A DNA stretch of 64,000 bases from Rubritalea squalenifaciens DSM 18772 (lineage in GTDB: Bacteria; Verrucomicrobiota; Verrucomicrobiia; Verrucomicrobiales; Akkermansiaceae), in assembly GCF_900141815.1 (NCBI RefSeq), contig NZ_FQYR01000005.1, positions 124,001 to 188,000 of the forward strand. Reading direction: 5' to 3'. Below are positions 8,181 through 17,138 of this stretch, in pieces. The translations under genes were made by a program, and so were the position numbers. The notes beneath the pieces were generated by a model. That model made no database searches. It was not told the DNA's origin and worked only from the letters and a program-made list of their open reading frames with translations. Numbering within the stretch: position 1 is the first letter of the stretch; the number at the start of each line of letters is the position of its first letter.

Positions 8181-10181
8181 ATGCTGCGCTCCATCATGAC
8201 TGTCTCGGGGTTCACGGCGATCAGCCGTGTCCTGGGGTTCCTGCGGGACATTCTTATCGCTAGATATATTGGCTCGGGTCTGGTGGGGGACGCCTTTCTC
8301 TCTGCATTTCGTTTTCCCAATTTATTCCGCCGAATTTTCGGTGAAGGTGCCTTCAATGCGGCGTTCATTCCGATGTTTGGCAGGCGTCTGGATGGCGAAG
8401 GTCAGCAGAAGGCTCTGGGCTTTGCGAGTAACGCTTTTTCGGTGCTCTGCGTTACCTTAGTGATTTTCTCGATCATCGCGATCCCGTCCATGAAATGGAT
8501 CATGAGCGCGGTGGTGCCAGGTTTTAAGCCGGCTGTGGTAATGACCGCCCCGCATGGTGAGCAGCTCGAGACTGTGCCTTTCACTGTGCAGGTCGGTGGT
8601 GAGCGAAACATCTATTTTTCGGATGCCGCCAACAAGGAATTCGAAGGTGGCAGAAGTATTGTTCTCAAAAACCTGCGTTTGGTTGGTGAAGGGGATAAGG
8701 TGTGGACCAATCCATTTGGTGATGGTGCACGCACTGAAGAGCTTCCCTTGGAGAGCTTTGTTTCCGGCTATAACGAAAAGGAAGACGCTCGCGTAGAGGC
8801 GGCCTTGGCACAAGGTGAGGAAGCCAGTCCTGTCTATAGTTTGACTAACCTAACTCAGCAAGGTGATCAGTGGGTCGTGGCGCCAGGTGATTTTGGCCGC
8901 ATCCGTATGGGTCGTGGTCATGACTATGGCTGGCTGGAAGGTGAGCTGGTGACTGGAGCGGGAGCGACCGAGGCGGATGTTGTAGAAGTCTACAAAAACC
9001 ATCCAGACACCTTTTCGCTGACGGTCACCCTCTCTCAGATCACATTCTGTTATTTACTGTTCATGGCCTTGACGGCTCAGTTGAGCGGCGTGCTCAATAC
9101 CTTCAAGGTCTTTGGGGTTCCTGCAGCAGCACCGATCCTCTTGAATCTTGTTTTCCTGATCGGCCTGGTCGTCTTCATCTGGATTCTCGGATCTGATCTG
9201 CCCGGACACGTCTTGGCTTGGTGTGTGGCGGTAGCAGGCGTTCTGCAGTTTGTGATGCTGTGGTGGAGTTGCCATAGACACGGTTATGAGGTGAGGCTGC
9301 AAAAGCCGGAGTTCAATGGGGAAATCAAGCGACTCTTTGTCCTTATGATTCCTGGGATTGCCAGTGCGGGTATCCAGCAGGTCAATTTGCTCGTCGGTAG
9401 TGTGATTGCCAGTTTCCAGCAGGGCGCGATCTCATGGCTCTATTATTCTGACAGGGTCTATCAGCTCCCCTTGGGAATGATTGGCATTGCTTTGGGGATT
9501 GTCTTGCTGCCGGAAGTGACTCGTTTGCTGCGTTCTGGCAAAAAAGACGAGGCTTCTGAGAGTATCGTTCGTGGCGCAGAGATTGGCCTACTGATTACCT
9601 TACCAGCAGCCATTGCGATGATCGTGATACCTGGTGCTATCATCTCTCTCTTGTTTGAGCGTGGTGAATTTACTGCTGTGGATGCGAGTGCTACTTCCCA
9701 GGCACTGGCCGGTTTTGCACTGGGCTTGCCCGGCTATGTTTTGATCAAGGTGCTCCAGCCCGGATACTTTGCGAGGGAAGATACCAAGACTCCGATGAAG
9801 ATGGCGATTGTGACGGTGCTGGTGAATATCGTGGTCAGCCTGGCACTGTTCCCTTTCATTGGCCACATAGGTATCGCGATTGCGACTTCCGTGGCGGCTT
9901 GGGTCAATGTGGCTATGCTGTGGTTTGGTCTTAAAGGCTTGGTAAAAGTGGATTCTCTCTTCTGGAAGCGTATCGGGAAGCTGCTGCTCGCGAGTGTGCT
10001 GATGGGGCTCACCGTCTGGGTAGCTCAATGGATGGTTTCCGATTGGTTAGTCGAAGGGCTGATCAAGAAGGTCTGCGCGGTATCTTTGCTCATCGGCCTG
10101 GGAATGGTGGTCTATGCCATGCTGGTGCTCGGGCTTAAGGCGATGACCTTACAGGAGCTCAAAGCAGGCTTCCGCAGGTAA
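8181..10181 (+). CDS. murJ: Lipid II flippase MurJ with a large periplasmic insertion
   Basis: MurJ moves lipid II across the inner membrane for peptidoglycan synthesis. Family features are clear: SGFTAISRVLGFLRDILIA at the N-terminus, the GEGAFNAAFIPMF motif around residues 54-66, LLFMALTAQLSGVLNTF, YYSDRVYQLPLGM and GIALGIVLLPEVTRL. At 666 residues it is about 150 longer than usual (about 510). The excess lies at residues 116-275, between VVPGF at the end of TM3 and SQITFCYLLF of TM4. That is the periplasmic side in the known MurJ topology. The insert is polar and beta-strand-like (VPFTVQVGGERNIYFSD), with no family I know. Start supported by AAAGGA 4 bp upstream; co-transcribed with the Sua5 gene. 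Confidence 0.94.
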   Translation: MLRSIMTVSGFTAISRVLGFLRDILIARYIGSGLVGDAFLSAFRFPNLFRRIFGEGAFNAAFIPMFGRRLDGEGQQKALGFASNAFSVLCVTLVIFSIIAIPSMKWIMSAVVPGFKPAVVMTAPHGEQLETVPFTVQVGGERNIYFSDAANKEFEGGRSIVLKNLRLVGEGDKVWTNPFGDGARTEELPLESFVSGYNEKEDARVEAALAQGEEASPVYSLTNLTQQGDQWVVAPGDFGRIRMGRGHDYGWLEGELVTGAGATEADVVEVYKNHPDTFSLTVTLSQITFCYLLFMALTAQLSGVLNTFKVFGVPAAAPILLNLVFLIGLVVFIWILGSDLPGHVLAWCVAVAGVLQFVMLWWSCHRHGYEVRLQKPEFNGEIKRLFVLMIPGIASAGIQQVNLLVGSVIASFQQGAISWLYYSDRVYQLPLGMIGIALGIVLLPEVTRLLRSGKKDEASESIVRGAEIGLLITLPAAIAMIVIPGAIISLLFERGEFTAVDASATSQALAGFALGLPGYVLIKVLQPGYFAREDTKTPMKMAIVTVLVNIVVSLALFPFIGHIGIAIATSVAAWVNVAMLWFGLKGLVKVDSLFWKRIGKLLLASVLMGLTVWVAQWMVSDWLVEGLIKKVCAVSLLIGLGMVVYAMLVLGLKAMTLQELKAGFRR

Positions 10182-10197
10182 GTAGATAGATGGATGC

Positions 10198-10680
10198 TTA
10201 TTCCCCGGCTTGAGTGAACGCCGGGGGGTATTCGATGGCGAACTTGGGATCTTCCGTGTTCCATCTCAGTGCACGGAAATGCTGATTTGAGGAGTCATAG
10301 GGACAGCGGGCGTTCCAGGTTTTGAGAAAGCCGAATCGCTCATAGAATGCAGGGTCTCCCAATACAAAAATGCTTTCGTCGCGAAGTTCCGCACTTTGGA
10401 GAGTTTCCCGGATGAGCTGGGTGCCGATTCCTTGTTTCTGATGATCTGGGTGTACACAGACTGGTGCCAGATGGTAGCCAATCTTGGTGCCGCTGCGCAA
10501 TGCAGGAGAATAGAGAATGTGAGCGATAATCGTTCCTTTCACTTCGAGCACCCATTCATGAAAATCGTCTTCGCTAACTACCAGTGCCCTGAGCTGTGCC
10601 TCGTAGCTGCTCGGGGAGAAGGCTTTTAAAAGTAGTTCGGAAATGGCTGCTGAATCCGATGGGGTGGATTTTCTGATCAT
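10198..10680 (-). CDS. GNAT-family N-acetyltransferase
   Basis: 160 residues spanning a single acetyltransferase domain. Motif A, which binds the acetyl-CoA pyrophosphate, is VCVHPDHQKQGIGTQLIRETL around residues 71-91. The late FVLGDPAFYERFGF segment is typical of the YhbS-like subgroup (COG3153). The substrate is unknown. The Asp/Glu racemase gene upstream on the same strand ends 9 bp before this start, so the two are probably co-transcribed. Confidence 0.9.
   Translation of the reverse strand: MIRKSTPSDSAAISELLLKAFSPSSYEAQLRALVVSEDDFHEWVLEVKGTIIAHILYSPALRSGTKIGYHLAPVCVHPDHQKQGIGTQLIRETLQSAELRDESIFVLGDPAFYERFGFLKTWNARCPYDSSNQHFRALRWNTEDPKFAIEYPPAFTQAGE
10203..10226. terminator. GC-rich hairpin between convergent murJ and the GNAT gene
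   Basis: Arms CCCCGGC (10203-10209) and GCCGGGG (10220-10226) with a 10-nt loop. It overlaps the last codons of the acetyltransferase gene and lies 21 bp after the murJ stop. There is no T-run on either side, so it may only stall or stabilise transcripts. Confidence 0.35.
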
Positions 10681-10689
10681 GCTATCGTT

Positions 10690-11382
10690 CTAATCGAGTA
10701 GATACTGGGTGAGGTTATGGCAATGGCTCTGCAGTGAGTCGATCAAAGGGAGCTGGCTCTGGCTGTCTCTGAGAAGAATCGGGAATTCTGTGCAGCCTAA
10801 CACCACAGCTTTAGCTCCTTTGGTGGCTAGCTTTTCGATGATCTTTAGGAATGCTGCTCGGCTTTCATCATCGAATATTCCCATGGATAGCTTGTCGTAG
10901 AAGTGCTGCTGGATGATATCTTGCTCAGTGGGAGCTGGCACCAAGGAGGTGATCTGATGTTGGCTGAGAAGTCTTCCCCGGATGAAGTCTTCCTGCATGG
11001 TGAAACGCGTGCCGAGGAGGCCGATGCAGTCCAAGTCTTGAGCTTTCACGGAATCGGCAATGGCGTCGGCAATATGGAGCACGGGGATATTCAGCGACTC
11101 TTGCAGTGGTTCGTAGATTTTATGCGGTGTGTTGGCACAGAGTGCTATCGCATCGCAGCCTGAGCGTGCCAGCTTTTGAGCTGCATCTATGAAGATCGTG
11201 GAAATGGTCTGCCAATCTCCGGAACGTTGCAGTTCGTGGATCTCGTGCTGGTTGAGGCTGACAAGATGAAGAGGTGGGTTGGTGTTATTCCCATAGTGTT
11301 GGTTGATGGCACGATTCAAGGTGCTGTAGTACTCTACTGTGGAGTGCCACGAAGTGCCGCCTATGAGCCCGAGTGTTTTCAT
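10690..11382 (-). CDS. Aspartate/glutamate racemase family protein
   Basis: 230 residues, the normal length for PLP-independent Asp/Glu racemases of the YgeA/RacX type. The two active-site cysteines sit in ALCANTPHK (first half) and VLGCTEFPILL (second half). The N-terminus KTLGLIGGTSWHSTVEYYSTLN is characteristic. It could supply a D-amino acid for peptidoglycan or signalling, but specificity cannot be read from the sequence. It precedes the GNAT gene by 9 bp. Confidence 0.92.
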   Translation of the reverse strand: MKTLGLIGGTSWHSTVEYYSTLNRAINQHYGNNTNPPLHLVSLNQHEIHELQRSGDWQTISTIFIDAAQKLARSGCDAIALCANTPHKIYEPLQESLNIPVLHIADAIADSVKAQDLDCIGLLGTRFTMQEDFIRGRLLSQHQITSLVPAPTEQDIIQQHFYDKLSMGIFDDESRAAFLKIIEKLATKGAKAVVLGCTEFPILLRDSQSQLPLIDSLQSHCHNLTQYLLD

Positions 11383-11411
11383 GCTCTTTACCCCTAGCTC
11401 ATATACTCTAC

Positions 11412-14132
11412 TCAGGAAAGCAGCGAATGCATGGTTTGCTCATTAAGGTCAATGGTCTGGGTGGAGCCGTCCAGGATGTTGTCAGCCAGAGTGTTTTTCT
11501 TCGACTGCATGTCCTGGATACGTTCCTCGACGGTATCTTGACAGATAAGCTTGTGAACGAATACGGCCTTGTCCTGGCCAATCCGGTAGGCTCGGTCGGT
11601 AGCTTGGTTTTCTGCGGCAGGATTCCACCAGGGATCGTAATGGATGACAGTGGATGCACCTGTTAGGGTGAGTCCTGTGCCACCGGCTTTGAGGGAAATG
11701 AGGAAGACTTCGCCTTCACCGGATTGGAAACGCTCGACAAGATCTTGGCGGTCTTTGGTGGCTCCAGTTAAGATGAGATACTCGATGCTTTCCTCATTGA
11801 GATAGTCTTCAATGATGCTGAGCATGGAGGTGAACTGGGAGAAGATCAGGACACGGTGACCTTCAGCCCTGAGGGTTTCCAGTAGCTCTATCAGATAGCT
11901 GAACTTCGCGGATGCATGGTAGTCGAGTTTCTCGTAGCGTTTGGCTTCATCATCCTCTCCCTTGAGTAGAGATGGGTGACAGCAGATTTGGCGCAGCTTG
12001 AGGAGCGCATCTAGAAAGACTATCTGAGCCTGGCCACCGCGTGCGATGATGGCCTGGCGCACTTGCTTGTCCATTGCCGAGCGTACGGTTTCATAGAGGT
12101 CCTTTTGCTCTTCTGTGAGTGAAATGGTATGCAGAATCTCTGTTTTTGGCGGGAGCTCCTTGGCAACGTCGTGCTTCGTGCGGCGCAGGATGAGTGGGCC
12201 GACTTTTCGGTTGAGCTGGTTGCGCTTTTCCTCGTCGTGATTTTTTTCGATCGGAGAGCGATAGGTTTCGGTGAACTGTGTTTGCGTTCCCAGCAGACCG
12301 GGCATGAGGAAGGCGAAGAGACTCCAGAGTTCGCCGAGATTGTTTTCGATCGGGGTTCCTGAGAGGCAAAGGCGATGGGTAGAGCTGAGTTCGCGCACCG
12401 CCTGAGAGGTCTGGGCTGCGGCATTCTTGATGTGCTGGGCTTCATCCAGTGCGATCAGGTGATAGTGGATCGGCAAATGCTGCTCGAGGTCGCGGTGTAT
12501 GAGGGCATAGGATGTGAGTACCAGGTCGTACTCGTTGATCCGGGAGAAGTGTTGATGTCTGTCAGGTCCCTGCAGGATAAGCACGGACAGAGTGGGGGCG
12601 AACTTGGCGGCCTCACGTTGCCAGTTGACGACCACAGAGGTGGGGGCGAGAACTAGCGTGGGATGTCCTTTGGATTGGCCGCTCTCTTTCTCAGTGAGAA
12701 TGTGGGTGATGGTTTGCAGTGTTTTACCCAGGCCCATGTCATCGGCTAGAATCCCACAAAACCCACTTCTTGCGAGGAACTGCATCCAGCAGAAGCCTTC
12801 CTGCTGATACTCTCGCAGGGTGGCCTGCAGTGAGTCGGGAGGGGTGATGTTTTCAATCTTCTGCGGGGAGAGGATACGCTCGGCTATTTGTTCGATGTCA
12901 TCCGGGGCTGCGACTTCGATCTCGGGATCCGCCTCTAGCAGAGCTGCATCCAGCTTTGACATCTTGATAGGGCCGTCTGTGAACTTGAATTCAAGAATCT
13001 CCCCTAGTGTCTTCAAAATATGGCGGAAACGTCCAACCGGGAGGACGAGGCCTCGGCCATCGGGGAGAAAGATCATGAATTCCTGTCCCTTTGGCATGCC
13101 TTCAGTGACCTCCATGAAGTTGTTTTCTAACAGTGCTGCTAGGATGGGTTGCAGTTCGAACTGCTCGCCATCGATCTCGAAACCTGCCGAGAGGTGGAAC
13201 CAGCCTTTGGCCTCCTCGACCATTTCAGCCTTCCACGTGTCTGTGCGGAAGACCAGCGGCTTGAGGGCTACATGAGGGGAGTACTTGACCTCCCAGCCTC
13301 TGGATTCCAGCGCCGGAGTAGCTTCGTGTCTGAAGCGCTGCCAATAAAAGTCTGGGTGCGGCCATTCCTTTTTGTTCACGCCCCATGGTGGAGCGATATG
13401 CGAGGTGCTCTGCTTGGCGGTTTTCAGGAAGTGAGTGGCAGTAGGCTCTTCCTGTTCATCATGTAATTGGTCAAAGTTTTCGTTTTTCTTCAGCGGCAGC
13501 AGGTCCAGCGCATAGAGAGTCTGGAGGGCGACCATTTCAGCCTCACGTTTCCTGATGATTTTTTGTTCGGGGGTGACGATGGGTCGGAGGTTGCCTGAAG
13601 GTTCCAGCGGAACTTGGTGCTTGCCGTAGACTGCGTATGGCTGCGCGTAAATCTCAGGAAGGTAGTTCAGGGTTTTGTCATTAGGGCGCCTTTCGATGCG
13701 AATGAGGAAGCTAGGTCCTCCGCTTGAGGCTGAGGGGGCTGGTTTCTGGCTTTCTATGCTTGTTAGGTTCTTTCCTTCGCTGATGTTTTCGGTGTGCGGA
13801 GTTTCGCCGAAGGCTATGAAGAGGCGTTCCCCTTTACTGAGGTATTCCAAGCCACAGGCGCAATGCACGCAGTTACTCCGGACATCACAGGAGCAAGAGG
13901 CGTCGAGCTGGAGCTCTCCGTTCTCCATCCAGAATGCGAGGATGGACTCATGCTGGTGACCTGTCTTGTCCATGATCTGGGCAACGAGCTCGACGTCACC
14001 CGTTGGCAGAAATTCACCAGTCACCGAGGTGACACAGCGACCTCGAGCCATCTTCGTGCCAGCCATAACTACGCCTCGTTCAAACTGCCCCGTCCAAGAC
14101 GAGGTGTTCAGGTAGTCCGTAATGTGTTTCAT
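11412..14132 (-). CDS. SWIM zinc-finger SNF2-family helicase
   Basis: 906 residues from the ATG at 14132; an upstream in-frame ATG at 14252 would add 40 residues with promoter-like AT-rich coding, which I consider unlikely. A SWIM zinc finger (CSCDVRSNCVHC, about residues 80-91) is followed by a long bacterial SNF2-associated region. Then comes the two-lobe ATPase: Walker A DDMGLGKT near 462, LDEAQHI (DEAQ box) near 560, and motif VI with ATDRAYRIGQ near the C-terminus. This is the common bacterial HepA/SNF2 architecture: an ATP-driven translocase acting on DNA or nucleoprotein. It stands alone, divergent from the sulfatase gene. No restriction or defence genes are linked. Confidence 0.92.
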   Translation of the reverse strand: MKHITDYLNTSSWTGQFERGVVMAGTKMARGRCVTSVTGEFLPTGDVELVAQIMDKTGHQHESILAFWMENGELQLDASCSCDVRSNCVHCACGLEYLSKGERLFIAFGETPHTENISEGKNLTSIESQKPAPSASSGGPSFLIRIERRPNDKTLNYLPEIYAQPYAVYGKHQVPLEPSGNLRPIVTPEQKIIRKREAEMVALQTLYALDLLPLKKNENFDQLHDEQEEPTATHFLKTAKQSTSHIAPPWGVNKKEWPHPDFYWQRFRHEATPALESRGWEVKYSPHVALKPLVFRTDTWKAEMVEEAKGWFHLSAGFEIDGEQFELQPILAALLENNFMEVTEGMPKGQEFMIFLPDGRGLVLPVGRFRHILKTLGEILEFKFTDGPIKMSKLDAALLEADPEIEVAAPDDIEQIAERILSPQKIENITPPDSLQATLREYQQEGFCWMQFLARSGFCGILADDMGLGKTLQTITHILTEKESGQSKGHPTLVLAPTSVVVNWQREAAKFAPTLSVLILQGPDRHQHFSRINEYDLVLTSYALIHRDLEQHLPIHYHLIALDEAQHIKNAAAQTSQAVRELSSTHRLCLSGTPIENNLGELWSLFAFLMPGLLGTQTQFTETYRSPIEKNHDEEKRNQLNRKVGPLILRRTKHDVAKELPPKTEILHTISLTEEQKDLYETVRSAMDKQVRQAIIARGGQAQIVFLDALLKLRQICCHPSLLKGEDDEAKRYEKLDYHASAKFSYLIELLETLRAEGHRVLIFSQFTSMLSIIEDYLNEESIEYLILTGATKDRQDLVERFQSGEGEVFLISLKAGGTGLTLTGASTVIHYDPWWNPAAENQATDRAYRIGQDKAVFVHKLICQDTVEERIQDMQSKKNTLADNILDGSTQTIDLNEQTMHSLLS

Positions 14133-14331
14133 CTCCAGCACGGGGCTTTTATAGTGTCCGTGGAGCAAACTTGCATTGTTTTTGTCAGCGAAGATACTAG
14201 TTTTGTTAAAATAGCGAACGTGAAATATTAAAACATGTGCGCAATAACTCACTACTCAATCACGTAAAGAGCGTGTACTCATAATCTAATACCCCACGCA
14301 CTCCGCATTTTAAGAACATTATCACAAACAC

Positions 14332-15855
14332 ATGAAGAGAATTACTATGAGAAACAGAATGGCTGCCTTCGGTGCGGTCATGCTGGCGGGTCTGGCCAGT
14401 TTTGCCCAGGCAGCTGGTGAGAAGCCGAACATCGTATTCATCCTGGCCGATGACTTGGGCTATGGTGAGCTTGGCTGTTACGGGCAAGAGAAGATTAGGA
14501 CTCCGCACATTGACCAGTTGGCGAAGGAGGGGATGAAATTCAACCAGCATTACACTGGAGCCCCGGTCTGTGCACCTGCACGCTGCGTGCTGATGACTGG
14601 CAAGAGCTTGGCCCGTGCGGAAATCCGCGGTAATCGTGACTCTGGTAATGGCAAGAAATTCCCGGGACAGTTACCGATCACGGCAGATGCCGTCACCATC
14701 GCGGAAGTGCTCAAAGAGCAGGGTTACACGACTGGTGCTTTCGGTAAGTGGGGCCTAGGCCCTTCAGATACCACAGGGTCACCCATGAAGCAGGGTTTTG
14801 ACCGTTACTATGGTTACAACTGTCAGCGTAATGCACACAGCTATTATCCTCCCTTCCTGGATAGCGACGAGGGGACGGTGACGATCAACAAGAATCCGAT
14901 CCCTGGACACAAGCGTCAGCCGAAAGGCGAAGTGAAGGCTGAGGACTACATCGCAGAGAACTATGCTCCTAAGCTCATTCTGGATGAGAGCCTCAAGTTC
15001 ATCGATAAGAACAAGGACAAGCCATTCTTCCTCTATCTCCCTTTTGTGGAGCCACACGTTTCCATCCAGTCTCCACAGGAACTGATCGATACGTACCCTA
15101 AAGAGTGGGACAAGGATCGTGAGTATCGTGGACAGAACGGCTACCTTCCTCATCCCCGTCCGCGTGCAGCCTATGCGGCAATGATTACTGATCTGGACAG
15201 ACATGTCGGAGCTGTCATGGAGCGGCTTAAAAAGTACGGTTTGGATGAGAACACCATCGTGATCTTTACCTCAGACAATGGACCGACTCACGGAGGCGGT
15301 GACAAGAGATTCAATATTGGTGGTGCTGACTGTGAGTTCTTCAATTCCCGAGGTGAACTCAAGGGGTACAAGGGAAGCTGCTATGAAGGTGGAATCCGTA
15401 TTCCTTGTGTTGTGAAATGGCCGGGCAAAGTGAAGCCAGGATCCGAGACTTCCTTCCCGTCTTACTTCCCGGATTGGTTCGTGACCATGGCTCACATCGG
15501 TGGAGCCACTCTGGCGGACAAAGATCAGGATGGCGTGGATATCACCCCAGTGTTGGAAGGTGCAGCTTCAGTGAAGCGTGATGTGCCTATGATCTGGGAC
15601 TTCCACAACTACGGTGGCATCGTGGCCATTCGTGAAGGTAAGTGGAAGGCGGTACGCAGAAACCTCCTTGCCAGGAAAGGTAAGCCTGCAGCGTGGGAGC
15701 TCTATGATATTGAGGCTGACCCAGCTGAGAAGAACGATGTCGCATCCGAACACAAGGATGTCGTCAAGCAACTCGAAAAGGTTTGGCTTGAGCGCCGTAC
15801 GATTGAGCCTGATTTCCCAGTGCCGTTCGTGGATGGTAAGAAAGAGCTGAAGTAA
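14332..15855 (+). CDS. Secreted sulfatase (arylsulfatase family)
   Basis: 507 residues with a signal peptide ending near AQA-A (residue 28). The sulfatase core starts KPNIVFILADDLGYGELGCYG, whose DD residues bind the catalytic calcium. Cys80 in the CAPAR pentapeptide (CxPxR type) would be oxidised to formylglycine by an FGE-type enzyme. GKWGLG and TSDNGPTHGG are the later conserved metal and substrate-contacting segments. Length and order are normal for family S1 sulfatases, which in this phylum mostly desulfate algal or host polysaccharides. The start may alternatively be the ATG at 14347. Strong terminator after the gene. Confidence 0.93.
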   Translation: MKRITMRNRMAAFGAVMLAGLASFAQAAGEKPNIVFILADDLGYGELGCYGQEKIRTPHIDQLAKEGMKFNQHYTGAPVCAPARCVLMTGKSLARAEIRGNRDSGNGKKFPGQLPITADAVTIAEVLKEQGYTTGAFGKWGLGPSDTTGSPMKQGFDRYYGYNCQRNAHSYYPPFLDSDEGTVTINKNPIPGHKRQPKGEVKAEDYIAENYAPKLILDESLKFIDKNKDKPFFLYLPFVEPHVSIQSPQELIDTYPKEWDKDREYRGQNGYLPHPRPRAAYAAMITDLDRHVGAVMERLKKYGLDENTIVIFTSDNGPTHGGGDKRFNIGGADCEFFNSRGELKGYKGSCYEGGIRIPCVVKWPGKVKPGSETSFPSYFPDWFVTMAHIGGATLADKDQDGVDITPVLEGAASVKRDVPMIWDFHNYGGIVAIREGKWKAVRRNLLARKGKPAAWELYDIEADPAEKNDVASEHKDVVKQLEKVWLERRTIEPDFPVPFVDGKKELK

Positions 15856-15882
15856 GCTGATCTCACCAAATTAGATTCAAAA

Positions 15883-15917
15883 AAAACCACCTTCCTTTTT
15901 GGGGAGGTGGTTTTTTT
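15883..15917. terminator. Bidirectional terminator between sulfatase and lipoprotein genes
   Basis: AAAACCACCTTCC / GGGAGGTGGTTTT arms with a T-rich loop, flanked by A-run and T-run on both sides (about 15880-15918). Serves the convergent genes ending at 15855 and 15939. Confidence 0.92.
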
Positions 15918-15938
15918 ATAATGGAAAGGGAATTTGTC

Positions 15939-16331
15939 CTAGAGCGTGCTCAGGACTTTGTCGTCGAGTTTATACATCGCACCTGTGGCTGGATCTACGA
16001 TGATGAGGCCGATGAGTCCGCCGAAGATAACGTTGCCGCCGTACCAGGGGTCGATCTTCGCGCTGAGCTCCTTGGTCTCTTTGTGTTTCCTCTTCTGGAA
16101 ATCTACAGTGTACTTGGCTTTCTTAAAGTAGCCGTTTGAAGCTCTGAGGTTGACTGTAGCAGGGGTGTTGGCGGAATGGATGGTGTCACCATTCGTATCT
16201 TTGACGTTGAACTTCACGTTCGGAGTCGTGCTCTGGAAAGTGACTGGGTACTCAGACTTACTGACGATGGATGAACAGCTGGTAGTTGCCACAGCACATG
16301 CAGCAAGTAAGATGGAGAATGATTTCTTCAT
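15939..16331 (-). CDS. Small lipoprotein with PEGA-like/glycine-zipper C-terminus
   Basis: 130 residues with a lipoprotein signal (ILLAACAVATTSC, Cys19). A short beta-rich segment resembling a PEGA-type surface domain (NVKFNVKDTNGDTIHSANTPATVNL) is followed by a hydrophobic GNVIFGGLIGLIIVDPATGAMYKL segment. The latter pattern recurs in many small proteobacterial lipoproteins. It is probably attached to the outer membrane. No function is assigned. Confidence 0.8.
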   Translation of the reverse strand: MKKSFSILLAACAVATTSCSSIVSKSEYPVTFQSTTPNVKFNVKDTNGDTIHSANTPATVNLRASNGYFKKAKYTVDFQKRKHKETKELSAKIDPWYGGNVIFGGLIGLIIVDPATGAMYKLDDKVLSTL

Positions 16332-16446
16332 GGGATGATAGATTCAGCAATAACAACACAAGCTAACACATTGTTAGAAAGTGCAGAGGCGGAAACTAGT
16401 AGCCGGACCACTGAGGTCAAGCCAGATTTTGCTGCTTATTTAGCAG

Positions 16447-17031
16447 TTACCACCAGACCAAGGCACAGGCGAGAACGGCGATGCCGTATGTGAGGCCTGC
16501 GAAGGCGAGAGCTTGGAAGCGGCTCTTCTTGGCAATGGCCCAGGTGATGGCATCACGGAAAAGGTAGGGCATACCGACCCAGAACAGGCCGGCAGTAAGC
16601 AAACCGTAGCTGAAGATAGGAATGAGGAGCTTGCCTGGAGCTGGCTCCATCCAGGCGGCAGCGAGCAGTGGTGCAGCAGCCATCAAGGCGATAACCCCAA
16701 GCCCGCGCACTGCGAGGAACTCACGGACGCGATCGATCATGATGTAGGTCACGATGGGGACGAGAATGAAGAGAGCGGTTTTGGCGGCATTGAACTCACC
16801 GAGGTCCATGGCGAGCGGGGACTTGAACACTCTCTCAGGGATAATGAGCAGCCAGAACCAGAACATCCCGGCAGCCATGAAGGCGATACCAAAGGGGTAG
16901 TTGCGAGGCAGGCGCTTGAGAAACGCCATGGCATTGTCGGACTTGGTGAGCATCCAGACATGGACAAGGATGAGCCAGACACCAAGTATGTAGCCTGCGG
17001 TATTCAGTGGAATCTCTTCGTATGGATGCAT
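16447..17031 (-). CDS. Multi-pass membrane protein of unknown function
   Basis: 194 residues with five or six hydrophobic segments (for example TAGYILGVWLILVHVWML, ALFILVPIVTYIMI, LGVIALMAAAPLLAAAW, LTYGIAVLACALVWW). No transporter or enzyme motif is recognised. Short loops with RVREF and RDAIT are cytoplasmic by the positive-inside rule. It has its own intergenic spaces on both sides. Confidence 0.75.
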   Translation of the reverse strand: MHPYEEIPLNTAGYILGVWLILVHVWMLTKSDNAMAFLKRLPRNYPFGIAFMAAGMFWFWLLIIPERVFKSPLAMDLGEFNAAKTALFILVPIVTYIMIDRVREFLAVRGLGVIALMAAAPLLAAAWMEPAPGKLLIPIFSYGLLTAGLFWVGMPYLFRDAITWAIAKKSRFQALAFAGLTYGIAVLACALVWW

Positions 17032-17138
17032 GAGGAAATAGAGTGTTCAGGATGGCTGGCTCTATGCAGAGCCTGCCGTCAACGTATCGATGGATAAGTT
17101 CTGTACAGAGAATTTCAATGGCTAACTGAGTTTGAAGC

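Noticed and set aside
11412-14132. SNF2 helicase as part of a phage-defence system
   Set aside because: Neighbours are a racemase and a sulfatase; there are no nuclease, methylase or other defence genes, and SWIM-SNF2 proteins are common housekeeping-type genes in bacteria.
16513-17097. Long open frame antisense to the membrane protein at 16447-17031
   Set aside because: It mirrors the hydrophobic gene and encodes a polar, composition-driven product without a start signal; the membrane-protein frame has clear helices.
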